This document shows, in pieces, positions 8,757 to 16,747 of a DNA stretch of 64,000 nt. Source of the DNA: Thiohalocapsa sp963698775. Lineage in GTDB: Bacteria > Pseudomonadota > Gammaproteobacteria > Chromatiales > Chromatiaceae. The DNA lies in assembly GCA_963698775.1 (NCBI GenBank), contig CAVOSE010000009.1:62001-126000 (forward strand). The letters are read 5' to 3'. A program made the position numbers and the translations under genes. Within the stretch, counting starts at the first letter, position 1, and each line of letters begins with the position of its first letter. Below the pieces are notes generated by a model that worked only from the letters and a program-made list of their open reading frames with translations, ran no database searches and was not told where the DNA came from.

Positions 8757-9040
8757 GACCGACTCCCGTCGTCGCCATTTCCGCGCGGCATGCCGCTGTA
8801 CTCGAAAAAACGCATCACGGCGATCGTGCTGACGAAGTTGACCAAGGCGTACAACAGTGCGATGTCCAGGAAGCTTTCCCACGACAAGGCGTAACCGCCC
8901 AGCGCGATCAGCAGCACGGTCTTGGTGCCGAATAGGTTGGCGGCGAGCATACGATCGTAGGCGCTTGGGCCCTCGAACGCTCGGATGAGGGCGAGGACCA
9001 TGGTCACGACCACGGCGATGATGGCGGCGCCTAGTAACAT
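8753..9040 (-). CDS. mnhF: Mrp-type Na+/H+ antiporter subunit F
   Basis: This 95-residue membrane protein has three helices and the MnhF signature GPSAYDRMLAANLFGTKTVLLIALGGY, followed by DIALLYALVNFVSTIAVMRFF. The start ATG (9040-9038) lies in the last unit of a 20-bp tandem repeat made from the mnhE/mnhF junction. It overlaps mnhG at its 3' end. It is part of the antiporter membrane domain, and its family assignment rests on length, motif and position between E and G. Confidence 0.92.
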   Translation of the reverse strand: MLLGAAIIAVVVTMVLALIRAFEGPSAYDRMLAANLFGTKTVLLIALGGYALSWESFLDIALLYALVNFVSTIAVMRFFEYSGMPRGNGDDGSRS

Positions 9041-9094
9041 GTCAAAACCGAGGGGAGCATGTCAAAACCGAGGGCATCATGTCAGAGACCGAGG
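9038..9094. repeat. Exact 20-bp-period tandem triplication of the mnhE/mnhF junction
   Basis: Three copies of a unit begin with CAT at 9038, 9058 and 9078 on the + strand. The first two share 17 bases (CATGTCAAAACCGAGGG), and the third, CATGTCAGAGACCGAGG, differs at two positions. On the coding (minus) strand each unit reads as leucine-glycine codons, a TGA stop, one base and an ATG. The third copy therefore contains the real end of mnhE and the first copy the real start of mnhF. The repeat inserts two extra stop-start cassettes in the junction. Confidence 0.9.
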
Positions 9095-9549
9095 CGTCGG
9101 ATGCGACGCTCCATTTCGCCTTCGCGCAGTTCTTCGATGCCTTCCTGCGACAGGGCGTGGATCATGAAGTGATCGTCGCGCACATCGGTCGTTAGGGTGC
9201 CCGGCGTCAAGGTAATGGAATTCGCGTACAGGGTCTTTTCGAGTGGCGTCGTGACTTGCGTGTCGAGCCGTGTCCAGAGCGGTTCCACCGGCAACTTTGG
9301 GTCCCAGATACGGCGTGCCAGGTCGATATTGGCCTTGATGACGCTCCAAAACAACCAGCCAAAATAGAGCAACAGACCAAAGCTGGGGCGCAGCCTGATC
9401 GGCTCCTGGTCGATGCGATCCATGCGCCGTTGGAACCAGACCACCAGCAGCACCGACGCCAGGCCCAAGGCGAGCAGCAGCGGCGTGTAGTGGCCGGAAA
9501 GCAGCAGCCAGAACACACTTAGTACGGTCAGTATCAGGATGTTTCGCAT
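9082..9549 (-). CDS. mnhE: Mrp-type Na+/H+ antiporter subunit E
   Basis: This 155-residue membrane subunit has an N-terminal pair of helices (NILILTVLSVFWLLLSGHYT and LLALGLASVLLVVWF) and the MnhE motif YFGWLFWSVIKANIDLARRIW. The segment ANSITLTPGTLTTDVRDDHFMIHAL is highly characteristic. I chose the ATG at 9549 (MRNILILT); an open extension upstream to 9648 has no family resemblance. It is the first Mrp gene after nhaD, and the 213-base gap contains no convincing promoter. Its C-terminal codons are copied in the 20-bp tandem repeat. Confidence 0.92.
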   Translation of the reverse strand: MRNILILTVLSVFWLLLSGHYTPLLLALGLASVLLVVWFQRRMDRIDQEPIRLRPSFGLLLYFGWLFWSVIKANIDLARRIWDPKLPVEPLWTRLDTQVTTPLEKTLYANSITLTPGTLTTDVRDDHFMIHALSQEGIEELREGEMERRIRRLGL

Positions 9550-9762
9550 GGCGAGCAATCGACCAGTAGCGCGGATCGCGGCACAGTCGTAGGAGTGTCG
9601 CAGCCGATTCAAAGCACGCAACCTACCTAAAAGTGCACCGGCTGGCAATGCCCCGAGGCGCGACTGCCCTGCCTCGAGGCCCGAATTTTGCCGAGAGCGG
9701 ACGCGCTTGGCGAAGCCCGCCGGAACCCGCGAACCTATGAGTCGGCGCGCGGGTTTCCGGAA

Positions 9763-11184
9763 TCAGCCCGCGACCGGCACCGAGAATGTCCAGAAATTGA
9801 CGACGAAGTGGCACGCGATGCTGGCCGCGTACCCCAGGGCAATGTAGGGTGTCCAGCGCAGATGTTCGAAGAAGGTGTAGACGCCCTTCGCCTGCCCCAT
9901 CAGCGCAACCCCCGCTGCTGAACCGATTGACAGCAGGCTGCCACCGACGCCGGCCGTTAGCGTGACCAGCAACCAATGGCCCTGTGTCATATCCGGGTTC
10001 ATGGTCAGTACCGCGAACATCACTGGGATGTTATCGACGATGGCGGACAGCAGTCCCACCATGACATTCGCGAAGGTGGGGCCGACATCGACGTAGGCGA
10101 GCTGGGAGACCAATTCCAGATAGCCGATGAAACCAAGCCCGCCGACGCACAGAATGACGCCGTAGAAGAACAGCAGCGTATCCCACTCGGCTCGCGCCAC
10201 CTTGTCGAAGATGTCGAAGGGCATCGAGTCTTCGACAGTGCCGACCTTGACCGTCGACATCTCGCGGGTCTTCGCCAGATAGTAGCCGAAGAATTTTAGA
10301 TATGCCAAGCCGGTCATCATGCCGAGCACCGGCGGAAGATGATAGAAGTTGTGTGCGCTCACCGCCGTCGCGATGGTGAGCAGGAACAACAGCACGATGC
10401 GCTTGGCGCCACGTTTGGTCTTGACGACCTCATCGCTCGGTGGTGGGGTTTCGTCCGGCACCGCGCGGTGCAGAAAGTAGGCGGGTACCAGATAGTTCAC
10501 CAGCGCCGGTAAGAACAGCAAGAAGAAGGTCTGAAACGGGATGATGCCCTTCTGCCAAACCATCAATGTGGTGATATCGCCGAATGGGCTGAAGGCGCCG
10601 CCGGCATTGGCGGCGATGACGATATTGATGCAGCCGAGTACGACGAAGCGCGGCTTGTCCGCGCCGACCGACATCACCACCGCGCACATCAGCAGTGCCG
10701 TGGTGAGGTTGTCCGCTACCGGGGAGATGAAGAAAGCCAGGAAGCCGGTCATCCAGAACAGCTTTCGATAGCCGTAGCCGCTGCGGATCAACCACGCTCG
10801 CAGCGCCTCGAAGACGCGCCGTTCCTCCATGGCGTTGATGTAGGTCATCGCCGCGAGCAGGAACAGAAACAGCTCGGCGAACTCCATGATGTTGTGGCGC
10901 ACCGCGATCTCGGCGGCGTGGGGGTCGCCATGATGATCGGTGTAGTAGATGGCGATCAGCAGCCAGATGATGCCGGCCGCCAGTACGACGGGCTTCGATT
11001 TGCGAAGGTGGGTGAACTCCTCGCCCATCACTAAGGCGTAGGCCAACACAAAAACGGCGAGGGCCGAAAAGCCGACCCAGGTGTCGGTCAGGTCGAGCCG
11101 GGTCGACGGGTCGGAGGCGAAAACCAGTGATGGAATCGCGTAGAGCAGGACGACGAACATCGCCTTAACTGCCGGGTGGTGCAT
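9763..11184 (-). CDS. nhaD: Na+/H+ antiporter NhaD
   Basis: This polytopic inner-membrane Na+(Li+)/H+ antiporter of the ion transporter superfamily has 473 residues. Diagnostic segments are GEEFTHLRKSKPVVLAAGI, the NhaD region HNIMEFAELFLFLLAAMTYI, SPVADNLTTALLM, NIVIAANAGGAFSPFGDITT and SAIVDNIPVMFAVL. The paired helix-breaking Asp-Asn motifs match. A hydrophobic N-terminal segment ending FASDPSTRLD could be a signal sequence or first helix. A clear ribosome-binding site (AAGGAGA) precedes the ATG. It lies upstream of, and in the same direction as, the Mrp cluster, giving two independent Na+ export routes in one block. NhaD proteins are common in marine and alkaliphilic gammaproteobacteria. 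Confidence 0.94.
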   Translation of the reverse strand: MHHPAVKAMFVVLLYAIPSLVFASDPSTRLDLTDTWVGFSALAVFVLAYALVMGEEFTHLRKSKPVVLAAGIIWLLIAIYYTDHHGDPHAAEIAVRHNIMEFAELFLFLLAAMTYINAMEERRVFEALRAWLIRSGYGYRKLFWMTGFLAFFISPVADNLTTALLMCAVVMSVGADKPRFVVLGCINIVIAANAGGAFSPFGDITTLMVWQKGIIPFQTFFLLFLPALVNYLVPAYFLHRAVPDETPPPSDEVVKTKRGAKRIVLLFLLTIATAVSAHNFYHLPPVLGMMTGLAYLKFFGYYLAKTREMSTVKVGTVEDSMPFDIFDKVARAEWDTLLFFYGVILCVGGLGFIGYLELVSQLAYVDVGPTFANVMVGLLSAIVDNIPVMFAVLTMNPDMTQGHWLLVTLTAGVGGSLLSIGSAAGVALMGQAKGVYTFFEHLRWTPYIALGYAASIACHFVVNFWTFSVPVAG

Positions 11185-11584
11185 TGAATCTCCTTGACAA
11201 CGGCGATCTGCGCTCGGGTAGTTGGCTAACGTTCATGTCGCGGTGCCACTCTTCGAGGTGAAGCGATTGTTTCATCGTATGCGGCTAGTGACGGTGTTCG
11301 ACTCAGGTATCTGAACCCCACTGATGCGCGATGCTATTGCAGGCCCTGGGCTGATCCGAGACCAGTCCAACAGTCCGTTCTGGTGCCGGCGCGTCCCGGA
11401 CCATAGTCACCGACCCTAACGGCGAACGACTCCGCAGGATTGTGGCGGAGAACATCGGCCAACGGCAAGTGGTGACGCGATTCTTCGGCAATCTCAGGCC
11501 CGCGCGAGTCCGGCGTCGGCGTCCAGGTGCCTGGGAGCGCTGGCATGCGGTCGCCTCCCGGGTTTGCTGATCTGAGCTGGGGCT
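11185..11584. other. 400-base gap between nhaD and the MazG-like gene
   Basis: I see no convincing gene here. A weak minus-strand reading frame starts at a TTG (11588) overlapping the upstream stop and runs to 11334 (84 codons). It has no recognised motif and looks compositionally like non-coding sequence. The minus-strand end next to nhaD holds its AAGGAGA ribosome-binding site, and the nhaD promoter presumably lies in this stretch. No near-consensus pair of boxes was found. Confidence 0.5.
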
Positions 11585-11959
11585 TCAATCGTCGTACTCG
11601 CTGGCGCGACGCGCGTCCCCGCGGACCTTGTCCGCTGGGTAGCGCTCTTCATTGAGAGCGATTTTCTCATCTGTCGCCGCCAGCAGGTCGATGTCCAAGC
11701 GCTGCGCAAGTCGGACCAGGTAGTTGAGGATATCCGCTAACTCGTGGCTGACGGCACGCCGCTTCTCCGGGCTCAGACTTGCGCTCTGCGCCTCCGTCAA
11801 CCACTGGAAATGCTCCAGCAACTCGCCAACTTCTCCCGCCAGTGCCATGGCTAGGTTCTTCGGCGACTGGAATTGCTCCCAGTCACGCTCTTGAGCGAAG
11901 CGCAGCAGGCGGGCGTTGAGCGCATCCAGGCTGTCGCGGTCTGGTCGTTGTTGCGTCAT
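11585..11959 (-). CDS. MazG-like nucleotide pyrophosphohydrolase (dCTPase/RS21-C6 type)
   Basis: This all-alpha NTP pyrophosphohydrolase has 124 residues and resembles the RS21-C6/DCTPP1 group that hydrolyses non-canonical or excess dNTPs to monophosphates. The Mg2+-binding acidic residues appear in LAGEVGELLEHFQWL (ExxE) and HELADILNYLVRLAQRL (ExxD). NEERYPADKVRGDARR is the usual C-terminal strand-like motif of the family. The ATG at 11959 follows the MoeB-like gene by 21 bases in the same direction. A housekeeping nucleotide-cleaning role is likely; substrate preference is unknown. Confidence 0.88.
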   Translation of the reverse strand: MTQQRPDRDSLDALNARLLRFAQERDWEQFQSPKNLAMALAGEVGELLEHFQWLTEAQSASLSPEKRRAVSHELADILNYLVRLAQRLDIDLLAATDEKIALNEERYPADKVRGDARRASEYDD

Positions 11960-11980
11960 CGGCCCCTCCGCAAGTAAGGA

Positions 11981-12724
11981 TCAGCGTCCGCCGCAGACGC
12001 TGCAGCGGGGGTCCGCCGGCAGGCGCACGCTCCGCCACTCCATGTGCAGCGCGTCGAGCAGCAGCAGGCGGCCGAACAGGGGCTCGCCGATGCCGGCCAG
12101 GACTTTGATGGCCTCGGTCGCCTGAACGCTGCCAATGATGCCGACCAGGGGCGAGAGCACGCCATTGCGTTCGCAGGTCTCGTCGAGTCCGCTCTGGCTG
12201 GGATAGAGACACTGATAGCAGGGTTCGCCGGGCTTTCCGGAGAAGACGCAGACCTGGCCTTCGGTGCGGATCGCGGCGCCAGACACGAGCGGTACCCCAT
12301 GCGCGACGCAGGCGGCGTTGACGGCAAAACGGGTCTGGAAGTTGTCGCAGCAATCGACGATCAGGTCGACGCGCGGCGCTATTTGCGACAGCCAGTCGGC
12401 ATTGAGACTACCCTTGACGGGCTCCAGCCGGGTGTCCGGATTCAGTGCTTTTAGCGTGGCGATGGCAGAGTCGACCTTCGTGCGGCCAATGTCTGCATTG
12501 CCATGCAGCAATTGACGTTGCAAGTTGGAAAGGTCGACAGCGTCGAAATCCGCCAGCAGCAATGTGCCCACGCCGGCGGCGGCGAGGTACATCGCCACCG
12601 GCGAGCCGAGGCCGCCGAGCCCAACAATTAGTACCCGTGCGTCGAGCAACCGCTGTTGGCCGTCGACGCCGAACCCAGGCAACAGGATCTGCCGGCTGTA
12701 GCGAAGCAATTGCTGCTCGTTCAT
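11981..12724 (-). CDS. moeB: ThiF/MoeB/HesA-family E1-like adenylyltransferase
   Basis: The enzyme activates the C-terminal glycine of a ubiquitin-like sulfur carrier (MoaD or ThiS) by adenylation. It has 247 residues from the ATG at 12724 (MNEQQLLRYSRQILLPGFG, the MoeB N-terminus); an upstream ATG at 12751 gives nine untypical residues. It shows the nucleotide loop VGLGGLGSP, the arginine motif NLQRQLLH, DCCDNFQTRF, and two CxxC pairs for zinc (CYQC near residue 170 and CSVC at the end). No rhodanese domain is present. No sulfur-carrier gene is in the window, so MoeB or ThiF cannot be decided; MoeB is the usual call for this length. Confidence 0.88.
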   Translation of the reverse strand: MNEQQLLRYSRQILLPGFGVDGQQRLLDARVLIVGLGGLGSPVAMYLAAAGVGTLLLADFDAVDLSNLQRQLLHGNADIGRTKVDSAIATLKALNPDTRLEPVKGSLNADWLSQIAPRVDLIVDCCDNFQTRFAVNAACVAHGVPLVSGAAIRTEGQVCVFSGKPGEPCYQCLYPSQSGLDETCERNGVLSPLVGIIGSVQATEAIKVLAGIGEPLFGRLLLLDALHMEWRSVRLPADPRCSVCGGR

Positions 12725-12818
12725 GTCGCAGAACCCAGCCAATCGCGCCACTTCGGCAATGACGTGATCGACGCTTGCCGCGCGGTTCGAGTACGGTCAG
12801 CCGGCGCGCTGCGTCGGC

Positions 12819-13235
12819 TCACAGATAGCGCCGCCAATGCTCTGGCCGATGGTCGCGGCAGCCATGCTCCAACGCTTGGTAGCGTTTGGTGAAAACGAGC
12901 TTGGTGCAGTTGCTGTCGCCCCGCCTGCAGTCGCATTCGCAGTTCTCGCGGTAGGTCTGTTCGGTGTAGTAGTGCAGTGCGCGCTTGATGCGGTACATCA
13001 GCCCGTTGTCGAGGTGCAGCCCGAGCTCGTCCAACGCCGCCTCGATTTCTTCGAGGCAGATCTGCGTGACATCGTAACTCAGCCGGAGGTGGATTGGCGT
13101 CATCGGCTCCGTGGTCAGCACCCCGTCGACCTGATCCAGGAATTCCGCCGCGGTGCGGGCGTCGTTGCGGTCTGGGTGCAGATCCCGGAAATGGATCTGT
13201 CGATGCTTGATGCAGTCTGTTTCGGCGATGTCCAT
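12819..13235 (-). CDS. Conserved-looking Cys-rich protein of unknown function
   Basis: I do not recognise this 138-residue protein. The middle (about residues 45-90) alternates strand- and helix-like stretches (MTPIHLRLSYDVTQICLEEI, EAALDELGLHLDNGLMYRIK), which might form a ferredoxin-like or heavy-metal-associated fold. A cysteine cluster CECDCRRGDSNC follows near residue 100, then KRYQALEHGCRDHRPEHWRRYL with further Cys and His. The layout suggests metal binding, but that is inference. It sits between prmC and the MoeB-like gene on the same strand. Its codon usage looks like its neighbours', which supports a real gene. Confidence 0.72.
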   Translation of the reverse strand: MDIAETDCIKHRQIHFRDLHPDRNDARTAAEFLDQVDGVLTTEPMTPIHLRLSYDVTQICLEEIEAALDELGLHLDNGLMYRIKRALHYYTEQTYRENCECDCRRGDSNCTKLVFTKRYQALEHGCRDHRPEHWRRYL

Positions 13236-13323
13236 GACTTCTGTATGCTAATCGAGCGCCGCGCAGAATCAAACCGAAAAATCGCTACCGTGCCGTTGCT
13301 CGAACTGAGCTGTATTTCAGGCG

Positions 13324-14178
13324 CTAGGCATGCTCCTTGGGTGCAACGGCCTCGGTCACGCGCTCATGTCCAGCCAGGTCGCGGTGCGTGTTCACCGCTT
13401 CGAAGCCGGCTTGGCGCAGCAGGGCGCGCGCGGCTTCACCCTGGTCCCAACCGTGCTCGATGGCGAGCCAGCCGCCCGGGCGCAGCACCGTCGTTGCCTG
13501 GGCCGTGATCGCCCGGATCGCGTCGAGCCCGGAACTGCCTGCGGCCAGGGCGGTTCGAGGTTCGAAGCGCAGGTCGCCGCGCTGCAGGTGTGGGTCGTTG
13601 GCACGGACGTAGGGCGGGTTGCTGACGATGGCGTCGAGGCTGCCCGGCGCGACGGCTCGCAGCCAGTCGGCACGTACAACGAACAGGCGGTGCAGTTCGA
13701 GTCGGCGGGCGTTTTCGGCGGCAATGGCCGCAGCGCCGGCGCTGCGTTCGACGGCAATCAAGGTCCAGGCCGAGCGTTCATGTGCCAGCGCGGCGGCGAT
13801 GGCCCCGGAGCCTGTGCCGAGATCGGCGCAGACAAGCGGCCTGTGCGCGGGCAGGACCTGAAGTGCGCATTCGACGAGCAGTTCCGTGTCTGGGCGCGGG
13901 ATCAGCGTTTGCGCGTCGACCACCAGCTCCAAGCCCCAAAACTCGCGCTGGCCGAGGATGTAGGCGATGGGTTCGCCCTGGGCACGGCGCGCGATCAGTT
14001 GGCGAAGGCGTGCCGTTTGTGCTGGCTGCAAGGTCCGCTCTGGCCAGGCGATGAGCCCGGTGCGGGTGGTGCCGGCAGCCTCGCACAGCAGCACTTCGGC
14101 GTCGAGTCGAGCGGATTCACCATCGCCGGCGGACAGGGTCGCGACGGCCTCGCGCAGGGCCTCGGCGAGCGTCTGCAC
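13324..14178 (-). CDS. prmC: Release factor glutamine methyltransferase PrmC
   Basis: PrmC methylates the glutamine of the GGQ motif in release factors RF1 and RF2. It has 284 residues, with an N-terminal helical substrate domain and a Rossmann SAM domain. CADLGTGSGAIAAALA is the SAM loop, and SNPPYVRANDPHL carries the catalytic NPPY that binds the glutamine amide. LALIARRAQGEPIAYILGQREFWGLEL-type residues, read in separate parts of the sequence, are typical of the linker. It lies 14 bases after prfA, encoding its own substrate, in the standard hemA-prfA-prmC order. Confidence 0.96.
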   Translation of the reverse strand: MQTLAEALREAVATLSAGDGESARLDAEVLLCEAAGTTRTGLIAWPERTLQPAQTARLRQLIARRAQGEPIAYILGQREFWGLELVVDAQTLIPRPDTELLVECALQVLPAHRPLVCADLGTGSGAIAAALAHERSAWTLIAVERSAGAAAIAAENARRLELHRLFVVRADWLRAVAPGSLDAIVSNPPYVRANDPHLQRGDLRFEPRTALAAGSSGLDAIRAITAQATTVLRPGGWLAIEHGWDQGEAARALLRQAGFEAVNTHRDLAGHERVTEAVAPKEHA

Positions 14179-14192
14179 TCAGGCCGTCACTC

Positions 14193-15268
<1,076 letters not shown>

Positions 15269-15272
<4 letters not shown>

Positions 15273-16543
15273 TGGCTAGCGTCTTGTTCCTGGCGGAGCT
15301 GGAACAGCTCGTTGGCGGCCCGCAGCAGATCCGAATGGCCCTCGCGGCCAGCGCGGCGCAGGCGCACGCTGGGGCTGTGCAGCAGCTTGTTGGTGAGCGT
15401 GTGCGCGAGCTGGCAAATGACCTCGTCGGCCGGCTTGCCGGCGGCAAGCTGGCGCTGCGCGCGCTCGACCATGGCGTCGCGGGTGTGTTCCGCACGGGAG
15501 CGGTAGTCCTGGATCAGCGACAGGGCATCGAGCGAGCGCATCCAGGCCATGAACTCCTCGGTGTGCAGATCGACGATCTCCATTGCCTGCTCGGATGCCT
15601 GCTGGCGCGAGCGCATCCCCTCGTCGACAACGCCTTGCAGGTCGTCGACCGTGTAAAGATATACGTCGCTGAGCTGGCCGACCTCGGGTTCGATGTCGCG
15701 CGGCACGGCGATGTCGACCATGAACATGGGCCGGTGGCGGCGCTTTTTCAGCGCACGCTCGACCACGCCCTTGCCGAGCACCGGCAGCGGGCTTGCGGTA
15801 GAGGCGACGACGATGTCGGCCTCGGGCAAGTGGTTGGCGAGTTCGGTGAGCGCGATCGCATAGCCGTCGAATTGCGCGGCCACATTGTGGGCGCGTTCCA
15901 CGGTGCGGTTGGCGACGATAATGCGGCCGATGCCATGCTGATGAAGGTGTCGAGCCGCCAGTTCGACGGTCTCGCCGGCGCCGATCAGCAGCGCGGTCTG
16001 CTTGGACAGGTCGCTGAAGATCTGACGTGCCAGGCTAACCGCGGCGAAGGCGACGGAGACCGGGCTGCTGCCGATAGCGGTATCGGTGCGCACCTGTTTG
16101 GCCACCGAGAAGGTGTGCTGGAACAGGCGCCCGAGCATGCGCCCGGCGCTGCCGCTGTCGCAGGCCGTTTGGAATGCCGCCTTGACTTGCCCGAGGATCT
16201 GCGGCTCGCCGAGCACCATCGAGTCCAGCCCGCTGGCGACGCGTAGCAGGTGGCGCACGCTGTCGCGGTCGTGGTGCACATAGAGGTGCGGCGCAAACAG
16301 CTGCGGCTCGATGCCGTGGAAACGGCCGAGCCAGTTGCGCAGATGGGTCTCGCCCTCACGCTCGTCCGCCGCGCAGTAGAGTTCGGTGCGGTTGCAGGTC
16401 GACAGAATCACGGCCTCGCTGGCCGGCGTCTGCTCGGTCATCGTGCGCAATGCGCCGACGATCACGTCGGGGCCGAAGGTCAGCCGTTCGCGGATGTGGA
16501 CGGGCGCCGTCTTGTGGTTCAGGCCAAGGGTCAATATCGTCAT
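15269..16543 (-). CDS. hemA: Glutamyl-tRNA reductase HemA
   Basis: HemA reduces glutamyl-tRNA(Glu) to glutamate-1-semialdehyde with NADPH, the first committed step of tetrapyrrole (haem and, in phototrophs, bacteriochlorophyll) synthesis by the C5 route. It has 424 residues. The active-site cysteine is Cys50 in LSTCNRTELY. GLDSMVLGEPQILGQVK, the NADPH-binding LLIGAGETVELAARHL and VDIAVPRDIEPEV are intact, and the C-terminal dimerisation helix is present. It is transcribed divergently from the TPR gene, with 204 bases between them, as in many gammaproteobacteria. Confidence 0.97.
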
Positions 16544-16682
16544 GATGTACGCTAATTGCTGTTCGGATCTCGTCGCGCGGCGGCGACGTCAGTCACGGCT
16601 GTTGGTGCGAGTTTGCCGGGCTTAAGGGCTCGGGCGCTCACCGCTGTGCGTCAGCCCCGTTTCGATGGCGGAACTGCATCAG

Positions 16683-16688
16683 TATACT
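16683..16688 (+). promoter_or_regulatory. Possible -10 box for the TPR gene in the hemA divergent region
   Basis: TATACT (five of six to consensus) lies 60 bases before the chosen TPR start. The hexamer 17 bases upstream (TTTCGA) is poor, so this is a weak promoter candidate only. The rest of the 204-base divergent region showed no better pair. Confidence 0.35.
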
Positions 16689-16747
16689 GCGTTCAAATGC
16701 GCGTGACGGCTGATCGCGATCAACTGCCCGGAAAACCGGTATCTGCT

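Noticed and set aside
9719..9762. Terminator after nhaD
   Set aside because: An imperfect GC hairpin (GGAAACCCGCG with CGCGGGTTCC) follows the stop, but no T run follows on the coding strand.
11334..11588. 84-codon minus-strand frame after the MazG-like gene
   Set aside because: It has a TTG start, no clear ribosome-binding site, no motif and untypical composition. It was kept only as a comment on the gap.
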